Below are positions 1 to 7,084 of a stretch of 10,281 bases of DNA, in pieces (position 1 is the stretch's first letter; the number at the start of each line of letters is the position of its first letter). The notes under the pieces are model-generated. The model was not told the DNA's origin, did no database searches, and saw only the letters and a program-made list of their open reading frames with translations. A program made the translations under genes and the position numbers. Origin of the DNA: Bacillota bacterium (GTDB taxonomy: Bacteria > Bacillota > Clostridia > Lachnospirales > Anaerotignaceae); NCBI GenBank assembly GCA_017547125.1, contig JAFYQL010000104.1, positions 1-10,281 on the forward strand, read 5' to 3'.

Positions 1-25
1 AATATAAAAAGAAGGGGGTGAGACT

Positions 26-1087
26 ATGGTGAAAAGAGCGATAGAGTTTATAATCAGTGCTGTTGTTACTGCGGTGTTATGTTTTTTACTGCAATTATTA
101 TATTCAGCCAATGTTGCTAAAATAGGGGAGTACATTCCTGAATTTGCAACAATTGTTGGCGGCGTTATACTTGGAATTATATTTTTCTTTACATTTGCAC
201 CAATCATCAGCAGCGCTATTATAGCTAGCATGGACAATTTTGAAAGCAGACTTGTCAAAATGAGTGTTAAGGAACTTCTGGCAAGTATCTTCGGTGTTGT
301 GTGCGGTCTTGTTATTGCCAACCTTGTTGGTATGACATTCAGCAAATATGACATTGTAGGTACAGGTATTGTTGTACTTCTTAACATCATTTTCGGTATT
401 CTTGGCTACAGAGTAGCAAGAATAAAGAAAGATGAGCTTCCTGTTTTAAACGGAAATCTGCTTGATGTGAGAAGCGGCAAGGGAAGTGTAAGCGGAAGAC
501 CTAAAATACTTGATACAAGCGTAATTATTGACGGCAGAATACTTGACCTTCTTAAAACAGGATTTATTGAAGGCAAGGTAATCATTCCGAATTTTGTGCT
601 TGAAGAATTAAGACATATTGCTGACTCATCTGATTCACTTAAGAGAAACAGAGGACGCAGAGGTCTTGATATCTTAAACGAAATTCAGCGTCAGATGATA
701 GTCAGCGTTGAAATTGTCGAATTCAGCACAAAGGAAAATCTTGAAGTGGATTCCAAACTTCTTAAGATGGCTGAAAAAATGGACGCATACGTTGTTACAA
801 ACGACTTCAACCTTAACAAGGTTGCAGAGTTCCAGGGTGTTAGAGTTCTTAACATCAATGAACTTTCAAATGCTATCAAGCCGGTTGTACTTCCGGGTGA
901 AGAAATGCAGGTTACAGTTATCAAAGCCGGCAAGGAATTTGGTCAGGGTGTTGCATACCTTAATGACGGTACTATGATAGTTGTTGAAGGCGGAAACAAG
1001 TTTATCGGCGAAACTATCGATGTTGTTGTTACAAGTGTACTTCAGACAGCAGCAGGCAGAATGATATTTGCAAGAAAGAAAGACTAA
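26..1087 (+). CDS. yacL: YacL-like membrane PIN-TRAM domain protein
   Basis: The 353-residue protein has an N-terminal membrane part, a PIN nuclease-like domain and a C-terminal TRAM domain, the architecture of Bacillus YacL. Four hydrophobic segments lie near residues 7-27, 41-62, 84-105 and 112-130. The PIN domain (about 160-280) begins with ILDTSVIIDGRI and keeps candidate metal-binding acids D163, D169, E194, D242 and D260. The TRAM domain (about 289-350) has the usual VTVIKAGKEFGQGVAYL and GGNKFIGET blocks; TRAM domains bind RNA. Family knowledge suggests a membrane-tethered ribonuclease or RNA-binding protein, but the cellular substrate is poorly defined. The ATG at 26 follows a strong SD (AAGGGGG, 12-18). 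In Bacillus yacL lies directly upstream of ispD, as here. The promoter must lie upstream of the window. Confidence 0.93.
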   Translation: MVKRAIEFIISAVVTAVLCFLLQLLYSANVAKIGEYIPEFATIVGGVILGIIFFFTFAPIISSAIIASMDNFESRLVKMSVKELLASIFGVVCGLVIANLVGMTFSKYDIVGTGIVVLLNIIFGILGYRVARIKKDELPVLNGNLLDVRSGKGSVSGRPKILDTSVIIDGRILDLLKTGFIEGKVIIPNFVLEELRHIADSSDSLKRNRGRRGLDILNEIQRQMIVSVEIVEFSTKENLEVDSKLLKMAEKMDAYVVTNDFNLNKVAEFQGVRVLNINELSNAIKPVVLPGEEMQVTVIKAGKEFGQGVAYLNDGTMIVVEGGNKFIGETIDVVVTSVLQTAAGRMIFARKKD

Positions 1088-1090
1088 ATA

Positions 1091-1119
1091 AAAGCTGGTT
1101 AGAAAACCAGCTTTTGCTT
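1091..1119 (+). terminator. Weak intrinsic terminator or attenuator between yacL and ispD
   Basis: A perfect 10-bp stem, AAAGCTGGTT (1091-1100) with AACCAGCTTT (1105-1114), closes a 4-base AGAA loop. It is extended by an A-T pair (1090/1115). The downstream T tract is interrupted (TTTTGCTTT), so termination is probably partial. The ispD SD (AGGAG, 1121-1125) follows immediately. I see no promoter between this hairpin and ispD, so ispD and rnhA would depend on read-through or on a promoter inside yacL. Confidence 0.75.
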
Positions 1120-1135
1120 TAGGAGTTGAGTATAT

Positions 1136-1834
1136 ATGGACAAAAAAGTGTGTTGTGCGGTTATTGTGGCGGCAGGCAAAGGCAAAAGAATGAAGAGCAC
1201 TGTGGACAAGCAGTTTATAGAGCTTAAGGGCAGAAGCATTGTTGAAAGAACTGTTGAAAAGTTTGAAAAATGTGATGTTGTTGATGAAATTGTGCTTGTT
1301 ACAGGCGAAGAGCACGTTGGATACCTTGAGGAAATGGCAGCAAAATGCGGCTGGACAAAGGTAAGCAAGGTTGTGTGCGGCGGAAAAGAAAGACAGAATT
1401 CTGTTTATAACGGACTTTGTGCATTGCGTGAGGATGCCGAAATTGTGCTTATACACGACGGTGTGAGACCGTTTATTAAGAACGAAGAAATAGTGCTTAT
1501 GGCGGAAAAGGCATCAGAAAAGAAAGCTTGCGTTCTTGCGGCAAGGGTTAAGGACACTATAAAGGTTTGCGATGAAAAGGGTAAGGTTCTTTCAACACCG
1601 GACAGAAGCATGTTGTGGGCAATGCAGACACCGCAGGCTTTTGAATACAAACTCATAAAAAATGCCTACGAGCGTCTTACAGAGGCTGATTTTGTGACAG
1701 ATGATGCGTCAGTGGCAGAAAAGGCGGGCATAGATGTGTTTATTGTTGAAGGCGGATACGACAACATAAAGATAACAACACCTGAAGATTTATATATTGC
1801 AGAAGCAATTTTAAGAAGGAATGAAGAGGAATGA
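1136..1834 (+). CDS. ispD: 2-C-methyl-D-erythritol 4-phosphate cytidylyltransferase
   Basis: IspD joins CTP and 2-C-methyl-D-erythritol 4-phosphate to give CDP-ME and pyrophosphate, the third step of the cytosolic MEP pathway for isoprenoids, including the undecaprenyl carrier for cell walls. The 232-residue length is typical. The nucleotide-binding loop AAGKGKRM lies at 12-19 with K26 after it. HDGVRPF is at 107-113, VKDTIK at 138-143, TPQAF at 165-169 and the family-defining DNIKITTPEDL at 209-219. The ATG at 1136 follows AGGAG (1121-1125) at a slightly long 10-base spacing. The gene ends in an ATGA overlap with rnhA, implying translational coupling. The usual next gene, ispF, is not present, so CDP-ME cyclisation must be encoded elsewhere. 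Confidence 0.96.
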   Translation: MDKKVCCAVIVAAGKGKRMKSTVDKQFIELKGRSIVERTVEKFEKCDVVDEIVLVTGEEHVGYLEEMAAKCGWTKVSKVVCGGKERQNSVYNGLCALREDAEIVLIHDGVRPFIKNEEIVLMAEKASEKKACVLAARVKDTIKVCDEKGKVLSTPDRSMLWAMQTPQAFEYKLIKNAYERLTEADFVTDDASVAEKAGIDVFIVEGGYDNIKITTPEDLYIAEAILRRNEEE

Positions 1835-2295
1835 AAACAGTTGATATATATACAGACGGAGCGTGCTCAGGCAACCCTGGAAAAGGCGGATATGGTGTGG
1901 TAATGCTTTATGGCAGCGCGAGAAAAGAGCTTTCTGCAGGGTATGAATTGACCACAAATAATCGTATGGAGGTTCTGGCGGTTATAGAGGGACTTAAAGC
2001 ACTTAAAGAGCCTTGCAATGTAAATTTATACAGTGACAGCAAGTATGTGGTTGACGCCATTGAAAAGGGCTGGCTTGCGGGCTGGAAGAAAAACGGCTGG
2101 AGAAAAAGCAATAGGGACAAGGTGCTTAATGTTGATCTCTGGATACGTCTTGAAGAGCAGCTTGAAAAGCACAATGTTAAATTTATATGGGTAAAAGGAC
2201 ACGCAGACAACGTTGAAAACGAAAGATGCGATGTTTTGGCAAGAAATGCAGCATCAGCAGACAATTTGCTGACAGATGAAAACTACGGTAAATAA
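1831..2295 (+). CDS. rnhA: Ribonuclease HI
   Basis: This is a bacterial type 1 RNase H, a cytosolic enzyme that cuts the RNA strand of RNA-DNA hybrids (R-loops, Okazaki primers). The 154 residues match the E. coli enzyme in length and register: the catalytic carboxylates D9, E47, D69 and D134 and the assisting H124 are all present. They sit in TDGACSGNPG, TTNNRMEV, YSDSKYV and GHADNVENERCD. The basic, tryptophan-rich handle segment (WLAGWKKNGWRKSNRDKV, 81-98) is retained; it helps grip the hybrid and is absent from some RNases H. The start codon overlaps the ispD stop (ATGA at 1831-1834) with a GAAGAGGA SD inside ispD, so the two genes are almost certainly co-transcribed and co-translated. 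I see no clear terminator after the stop. Confidence 0.97.
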   Translation: MKTVDIYTDGACSGNPGKGGYGVVMLYGSARKELSAGYELTTNNRMEVLAVIEGLKALKEPCNVNLYSDSKYVVDAIEKGWLAGWKKNGWRKSNRDKVLNVDLWIRLEEQLEKHNVKFIWVKGHADNVENERCDVLARNAASADNLLTDENYGK

Positions 2296-2341
2296 GTGCG
2301 GTACGAAAAATGCCGGTAATTGCCAAAGAGGTATTATCATG

Positions 2342-2370
2342 TTGACACTTTTTGGTAGTTATGCTATGCT
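2342..2370 (+). promoter_or_regulatory. Sigma-A promoter of the cold-shock gene
   Basis: A perfect -35 TTGACA (2342-2347) and a -10 TATGCT (2365-2370) are separated by 17 bases, with an extended -10 TG at 2362-2363. Transcription should begin near 2377, giving a leader of about 40 nt. This is far shorter than the roughly 160-nt thermosensor leader of E. coli cspA. The csp SD is AGGAGG (2405-2410). Confidence 0.85.
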
Positions 2371-2417
2371 GATACTTGCAACAAACTTTTATTTTTTATT
2401 TCTAGGAGGATTTTTCA

Positions 2418-2618
2418 ATGAAAAAAGGTACAGTAAAGTGGTTTAACGCAGAAAAAGGTTTCGGATTCATTTCTGTAGAAGGTGAAGACGACGTATTCGT
2501 ACACTTCTCAGCAATCCAGGGCGAAGGCTACAAAACACTTGAAGAAGGCCAGGCTGTTGAATTCGAAGTAGTTCAGGGCGCTAAAGGTCCACAGGCTGCA
2601 AACGTTGTAAAGGCTTAA
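2418..2618 (+). CDS. Cold-shock domain protein (CspA/CspB family)
   Basis: A 66-residue single cold-shock domain, a five-stranded beta barrel that binds single-stranded RNA and DNA and acts as an RNA chaperone in the cytosol. The RNP1 motif KGFGFI is at 13-18 and RNP2 VFVHF at 26-30. The aromatic binding residues W8, F15, F17, F27, H29 and F30 are all present, and the N-terminal KGTVKWFNAEKG block is textbook. Length equals that of Bacillus CspB-type proteins (65-70 residues). The ATG at 2418 follows a strong AGGAGG SD. The gene is monocistronic, between its own promoter (2342-2370) and terminator (2691-2719). Codons are of the highly expressed kind. Whether expression is cold-induced or constitutive cannot be read from the sequence, and the specific csp paralog cannot be named. 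Confidence 0.97.
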   Translation: MKKGTVKWFNAEKGFGFISVEGEDDVFVHFSAIQGEGYKTLEEGQAVEFEVVQGAKGPQAANVVKA

Positions 2619-2690
2619 TCAAAGATTACAATATAATCAACTGTACATTTAGACATTTGATATATACGCAATATTGGATTAGAGCAACAC

Positions 2691-2719
2691 ACTCCCTTCA
2701 TTTTTGAGGGGAGTTTTTT
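2691..2719 (+). terminator. Intrinsic terminator of the cold-shock gene
   Basis: A 10-bp stem, ACTCCCTTCA (2691-2700) with TGAGGGGAGT (2705-2714), has one G-U pair and a TTTT loop, and is followed by a T run (2714-2719). It lies 72 bases past the csp stop, leaving a moderately long 3' UTR, and insulates csp from typA. Confidence 0.9.
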
Positions 2720-2755
2720 CTTTGAAAAAAATCTCAGAAAAATTTTATCAAAAAA

Positions 2756-2784
2756 TTGATAATGAAAAACTGTTGTGGTAAAAT
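2756..2784 (+). promoter_or_regulatory. Sigma-A promoter of typA
   Basis: TTGATA (2756-2761) and TAAAAT (2779-2784) are 17 bases apart, with an extended -10 TG at 2776-2777. The predicted start is near 2791, giving a leader of about 72 nt before the typA ATG. Confidence 0.8.
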
Positions 2785-2807
2785 ATAAAATTAGGTAAAT
2801 TGTTGGT

Positions 2808-2829
2808 GTTTTCGGTAAGGTCCGGAAAC
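2808..2829 (+). other. Hairpin in the typA 5' untranslated region
   Basis: GTTTTCGG (2808-2815) pairs with CCGGAAAC (2822-2829) over 8 bp with one G-U pair around a 6-base loop (TAAGGT). It sits about 17 nt into the predicted leader and about 20 nt upstream of the SD (AGGGG, 2849-2853), with no T run after it. It is therefore not a terminator. It may stabilise the 5' end or be incidental; I match it to no known riboswitch. Confidence 0.4.
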
Positions 2830-2862
2830 TATTTATATATGTTAAGTTAGGGGTAATAACAA

Positions 2863-4710
2863 ATGACAGAAAAAATTGAAAACATAAGAAACGTTGCCAT
2901 CATTGCCCATGTAGACCACGGCAAAACAACTCTCGTTGACGAGCTTCTTAAACAGAGCGGTACTTTCCGTTCAAACCAGGTTGTTCAGGACAGAGTTATG
3001 GACAGCGGCGACATTGAAAGAGAAAGAGGCATCACAATTCTTTCAAAAAACACATCAGTTCATTATGGCGATTACAGAATTAACATTGTTGATACACCGG
3101 GACATGCTGACTTCGGTGGCGAAGTAGAACGTGTACTTAAAATGGTAGACGGCGTTGTACTTGTAGTTGACGCATTTGAAGGTCCTATGCCACAGACAAA
3201 GTTCGTACTTAAAAAAGCACTTGAACTTGAACTTCCTGTTGTGGTTTGTGTAAATAAAATTGACAGACCTGAAGCAAGACCAACTGAAGTTATTGACGAA
3301 GTTCTTGAACTTTTTATGGAACTTGACGCAAATGATGATCAGCTTGATTCACCATTCGTATTTGCATCAGCAAGACAGGGTACTGCATCACTTTCACACG
3401 AAACACAGGAAACTGATATGAAGTGCCTTTTCGAAACTATTATCAAACACATTCCTGCACCGCTTGGCGAGCTTGATGCACCTCTTCAGTGCCTTATCAC
3501 AACTATCGACTATAGCGAATATGTGGGCAGAATCGGTATTGGTAAAATTGAAAACGGTACAATCAGAGTTAACGATGAATGTATGCTTTTAAACATTCAC
3601 GATCCTGAAAAAACACAGAAGGTAAGAATCAGCAAGCTTTACATCTACGAAGGCCTTACAAGAGTAGAAGTTAAGGAAGCATCATACGGCTCAATTGTTG
3701 CCGTATCAGGTATTCAGGAAATCCACATCGGTGATACTATCTGTGATATTAATGCACCTGAAGCACTTCCATTTGTAAAGATTTCAGAACCTACACTTTC
3801 TATGACATTCTCTGTAAATGACAGCCCATTTGCAGGTCAGGATGGTAAGTACGTTACATCAAGACAGTTGAGAGAAAGACTTTACAAAGAGCTTAACACA
3901 GACGTAAGCCTTAGAATTGACGAAACAGAAACAACTGACGCATTCAAGGTATCAGGCCGTGGCGAACTTCATCTTTCAATCCTTATTGAAACAATGAGAA
4001 GAGAAGGCTACGAATTCCAGGTAGGCAGACCTGAAGTTCTTTATAAAGAAATTGACGGTGAAAGATGCGAACCTATGGAAACAGTAACTATCGACGTTCC
4101 AGAAGAATTTGTTGGTACAGTTATTGAAAAGCTTGGTTCAAGAAAAGGTGAAATGACTGATATGCATCCATCAAACGGCGGATACACAAGACTTGTGTTC
4201 TCTATCCCTGCAAGAGGTCTTATCGGTTACAGAAATGAATTTTTAACAGATACAAAAGGCAACGGTATTCTTAACTCTGCCTTTGAAGGATATGCACCAT
4301 ATAAGGGTGAAATTGCAAAACGTTCACAGGGCAGCCTTATTGCATTTGAAGACGGCGAATCAATTGCGTACGGTCTTTACAATGCACAGGACAGAGGCGA
4401 CTTATTTATCGGTGCAGGCGTAAAGGTTTATGCCGGTATGGTAGTTGGCAGAAACAGCAGAGCAGACGATATGGAAGTTAACGTATGTAAGAGAAAACAG
4501 CTTACAAATATGCGTTCTTCAAGCGCTGACGAAGCATTAAGACTTGTTACACCTATCGTAATGAGCCTTGAACAGAGTATTGAATTTATTGCTGCTGATG
4601 AACTTCTTGAGGTTACACCAAACAACCTCAGAATCAGAAAGAAAATTCTTGATTCACAGCAGAGAAAGAAAGCAAGAAACAGAGCTCAGCAGATGGAGCA
4701 GAACATGTAA
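2863..4710 (+). CDS. typA: Ribosome-associated translational GTPase TypA/BipA
   Basis: A 615-residue translational GTPase of the EF-G/LepA superfamily that binds the ribosome and assists 50S assembly, chiefly under cold or stress. The G motifs are complete: G1 AHVDHGKT (15-22), G2 RGITI (55-59), G3 DTPGH (77-81), G4 NKID (131-134) and G5 SAR in FVFASARQG. After the GTPase domain come the beta-barrel domain II (from about 200), EF-G-like domains III and V (SGRGELHLSILIETMRREG is diagnostic), and the TypA-specific C-terminal domain containing ARGLIGYR, which contacts rRNA. The length is normal (E. coli BipA is about 607). The start has SD AGGGG (2849-2853). Codons are strongly biased: ATA and AGG are nearly absent, as expected of an abundant protein. 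The flippase gene starts 26 bases downstream without a terminator between. Confidence 0.97.
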   Translation: MTEKIENIRNVAIIAHVDHGKTTLVDELLKQSGTFRSNQVVQDRVMDSGDIERERGITILSKNTSVHYGDYRINIVDTPGHADFGGEVERVLKMVDGVVLVVDAFEGPMPQTKFVLKKALELELPVVVCVNKIDRPEARPTEVIDEVLELFMELDANDDQLDSPFVFASARQGTASLSHETQETDMKCLFETIIKHIPAPLGELDAPLQCLITTIDYSEYVGRIGIGKIENGTIRVNDECMLLNIHDPEKTQKVRISKLYIYEGLTRVEVKEASYGSIVAVSGIQEIHIGDTICDINAPEALPFVKISEPTLSMTFSVNDSPFAGQDGKYVTSRQLRERLYKELNTDVSLRIDETETTDAFKVSGRGELHLSILIETMRREGYEFQVGRPEVLYKEIDGERCEPMETVTIDVPEEFVGTVIEKLGSRKGEMTDMHPSNGGYTRLVFSIPARGLIGYRNEFLTDTKGNGILNSAFEGYAPYKGEIAKRSQGSLIAFEDGESIAYGLYNAQDRGDLFIGAGVKVYAGMVVGRNSRADDMEVNVCKRKQLTNMRSSSADEALRLVTPIVMSLEQSIEFIAADELLEVTPNNLRIRKKILDSQQRKKARNRAQQMEQNM

Positions 4711-4736
4711 TGTAAGTAGTTAGATTGAGGTGCAAG

Positions 4737-6350
4737 ATGAGCCATTCGGAAAGAGGCAATTCCTTTGTTAAACAGGCAGCTATATTGGCAGCGGCAAGTA
4801 TGCTGGTAAGATTTATAGGCTTCTTATACAGAGTGCCTATGACTGCCATCATTGGCGATGAAGGAAATGCTGTGTATTCAGCAGGATATCAGGTATATAA
4901 CTTTCTGCTTATACTTTCATCAGCAGGTCTTCCGGCTGCCATTGCCAAAATGGTTTCGGAAAGGCTGGCGTTGAAGGAATATCAGAATGCGCACAAGGTT
5001 TTCAGAGTTTCACTTGTTTTTTCAGGTACACTGAGCTTTGTGTTTATGGTAATTCTTATTATCTTTGCACGTAGCATAGCAATAAATATCTGCAAGATAC
5101 CTGACGCATACTACACTCTTCTTACCCTTGCGCCAACAATTTTTATAGTTGGTATTATGGCAGTATACAGAGGATACTTCCAGGGTATGAACAATATGAT
5201 TCCTACGGCTGTGTCACAGATTGTCGAACAGATTTTCCATGCAGTATTCAGTGTATTTCTTGCGTGGCTTTTCATCGACAACAGTGTTGCCCTTGCGGCA
5301 GCCGGAGGCACAAGTGGTACAGGCATAGGTGCTATTGCGGCTCTTTCTGTTATATTTATGGCATATGGCCTTAACAGAAAGAAAATTAAGCGCAGACTTT
5401 CACTTCCGTCAGATGGATATGAAGTTGAAAGCAGTGCAACAATTATAAAAGTGCTTTTGAAAACTGCAGTGCCTATTATTATAGGTACAGCAATTTACAG
5501 TATAACAAACCTTGTTGATATGAGTATGGTTATGGGCAGACTTATGGATTCGGGTGCATTTACTCACGAAGAGGCCACAATTCTTTACGGTCAGCTTCAG
5601 GGCAAATACGTTACTATCACAACTCTTCCTGTAGCTATATCAACAGCTATTGCAACAGCATCAATACCAAGTATTGCAGGGTCAATGGTACTTAAGGAAT
5701 ATGATGCAGTTGAAAGAAAGATTAATACAGCCATTAAAATTTCTATGGTTATTTCTATACCGGCGGCAATCGGCATAGCAGTACTTGCTCCGCAGATACT
5801 TCTTATGATTTTCCCAACTGCACCGGGCGGCGGCACACTTCTCAGAATAGGTGCATTTTCAATTATCTTCCTTGCACTCAGCCAGATAGTAACAGGTACA
5901 CTTCAGGGTATTGGCAAGGTAAAGGTGCCTGCAAGAAATGCTGCAGTGGGTGCTGTGGCAAAAATTGTGGCAAACTATTTCCTTATAGTAATTCCGTTTT
6001 TCAACATTAACGGTGCCGTAATTGCAACAATTATCTGCTATCTTGTGGCATCTACACTTAACCTCAGGGCGCTTATAAAGGCAACAGGCTTTACACCTGA
6101 TATGGTGGCAATACTTGTTAAGCCTACTATCGCATCTTTGATAATGGGTGTTGTATGCTTTGGAAGTTATGAAGTATGTGATATTTTCTTCGGAAACACA
6201 ATTTCAACTCTTGCGTCAATCGGTGTGAGTGTGGTTATCTACTTTGTGATTATGCTTGTTATAAAAGGCATTACAGAAAGTGATATCAGACTTCTTCCTG
6301 CAGGCGGCAAGCTTGTGGCAATAAGCAGAAAACTGAGACTTCTTAAATAA
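4737..6350 (+). CDS. SpoVB/YtgP (MurJ-like) polysaccharide or lipid II flippase
   Basis: A 537-residue polytopic membrane protein of the MOP flippase superfamily, polysaccharide-biosynthesis branch, with about 13-14 hydrophobic helices. Family markers include the N-terminal SFVKQAAILAAASMLVRFIGFLYR, then IIGDEGNAVYSAGYQVY (39-54), SSAGLPAAIAKMVSE (61-75) and RGYFQGMNNMIPTA (145-158). These match Bacillus YtgP (a MurJ that flips lipid II) and SpoVB (spore cortex synthesis); the sequence alone does not decide between them, so no symbol is given. I chose the ATG at 4737 because GAGGTG (4727-4732) is a well-spaced SD. The TTG at 4725 would add only four residues and overlap this SD. The gene lies 26 bases after typA, so it is probably transcribed from the typA promoter, and ends at a strong terminator. 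Confidence 0.88.
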   Translation: MSHSERGNSFVKQAAILAAASMLVRFIGFLYRVPMTAIIGDEGNAVYSAGYQVYNFLLILSSAGLPAAIAKMVSERLALKEYQNAHKVFRVSLVFSGTLSFVFMVILIIFARSIAINICKIPDAYYTLLTLAPTIFIVGIMAVYRGYFQGMNNMIPTAVSQIVEQIFHAVFSVFLAWLFIDNSVALAAAGGTSGTGIGAIAALSVIFMAYGLNRKKIKRRLSLPSDGYEVESSATIIKVLLKTAVPIIIGTAIYSITNLVDMSMVMGRLMDSGAFTHEEATILYGQLQGKYVTITTLPVAISTAIATASIPSIAGSMVLKEYDAVERKINTAIKISMVISIPAAIGIAVLAPQILLMIFPTAPGGGTLLRIGAFSIIFLALSQIVTGTLQGIGKVKVPARNAAVGAVAKIVANYFLIVIPFFNINGAVIATIICYLVASTLNLRALIKATGFTPDMVAILVKPTIASLIMGVVCFGSYEVCDIFFGNTISTLASIGVSVVIYFVIMLVIKGITESDIRLLPAGGKLVAISRKLRLLK

Positions 6351-6354
6351 AATC

Positions 6355-6384
6355 AAGGTCATTCCATAAGGAATGGCCTTTTTT
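6355..6384 (+). terminator. Intrinsic terminator after the flippase gene
   Basis: An 11-bp stem, AAGGTCATTCC (6355-6365) with GGAATGGCCTT (6370-6380), has one G-U pair and an ATAA loop, followed by six T (6379-6384). It begins 4 bases after the flippase stop and closes the typA-flippase unit. Confidence 0.92.
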
Positions 6385-6443
6385 ATTGCAAAATGTATAA
6401 AATGATAATTTTTGGAAACAATTATGCTGAAAGGGCTGATTGT

Positions 6444-7010
6444 ATGAACAAAAAATATTTGATAATAATTTTTACAGCAGTGTTTGTTATTTCTGTTGGG
6501 CTTGGATTTCTGGCTGGGAAATCCGTTATGGATGATATGCCAAAGTTTGACAGAAACCATGTGTATGCCGCTGAAAAAGATGAAGACAAAAAGGTTTCGG
6601 GCGATGTGGTTAAAATTGTGCCCGGTACAAAAATAATATATGAGTATTATTATCCTGCTGACGAGGAAACTGAAATTGTGGAAGAAAGCGCGCCGTATTT
6701 TATGCTTGGGCTCACATTCAAGGAGCTGCAGCAGAATTATGACATGTGGCAGATAGAGTATTTTTCGGCAGATAAGGTAGTTATGAAACGAAATGTATAT
6801 GGCGAAAGAGAGCAAAAATATATAGTTGGAATAAAAGACGGATATGTGGCAGTATTTTATGATATAGGTACAGATGAAGAACTTGTTAGAGAGATAACAA
6901 ACATATTTGCAGGGGCTTTGCCTAAAGAAGAAAGAGAAAAGCTGAAAAATGGCATAAAAGTAGTTGGAGAAAACAACTTAATCGGTATTTTGCAGGATTA
7001 TAGCAGTTGA
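6444..7010 (+). CDS. BofC-like membrane-anchored protein (BofC C-terminal domain)
   Basis: A 188-residue protein with one N-terminal hydrophobic segment (about 5-25) and no lipobox, so probably a signal anchor with the rest outside the membrane. The body has a block around LGLTFKELQQNYDMWQIEYFS (90-108) and VVMKRNVYG (112-120). The C-terminal part, YIVGIKDGYVAVFYD (126-140) and LPKEEREKLKNGIKV to the end LQDYSS, resembles the BofC C-terminal domain. In Bacillus, BofC inhibits the SpoIVB protease in the forespore sigma-K checkpoint. Clostridial relatives are common but mostly uncharacterised, so that role is only an inference. The ATG at 6444 has SD AAGGG (6431-6435); the upstream ATG at 6393 has none and would start just after the preceding terminator. 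No strong sigma-A promoter is visible. The gene has no obvious terminator. Confidence 0.72.
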   Translation: MNKKYLIIIFTAVFVISVGLGFLAGKSVMDDMPKFDRNHVYAAEKDEDKKVSGDVVKIVPGTKIIYEYYYPADEETEIVEESAPYFMLGLTFKELQQNYDMWQIEYFSADKVVMKRNVYGEREQKYIVGIKDGYVAVFYDIGTDEELVREITNIFAGALPKEEREKLKNGIKVVGENNLIGILQDYSS

Positions 7011-7049
7011 AAAGTTAAAAAAGATTGTTAAAAAAAATGCAAAAATGTG

Positions 7050-7078
7050 TGGACAGACCACCGGGCCTGTGATATAAT
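7050..7078 (+). promoter_or_regulatory. Sigma-A promoter of a putative small RNA
   Basis: TGGACA (7050-7055) and a perfect TATAAT (7073-7078) are 17 bases apart, with an extended -10 TG at 7070-7071. It is one of the best promoters in the window, yet no open reading frame with an SD follows. The predicted start is near 7085. Confidence 0.85.
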
Positions 7079-7084
7079 GGCACC

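Noticed and set aside
866..1456. A 196-codon minus-strand frame over the yacL end and ispD start
   Set aside because: It is a shadow of two clear + strand genes, with skewed composition (Asn, Phe, His, Cys rich) and no domain.
2296..2341. A terminator for rnhA
   Set aside because: The GGTA/GCC-containing repeats here form no stable stem with a T run that I can find.
6216..6815. A 199-codon minus-strand frame over the flippase end and the BofC-like gene
   Set aside because: It runs through a strong + strand terminator and has no SD, domain or plausible composition.
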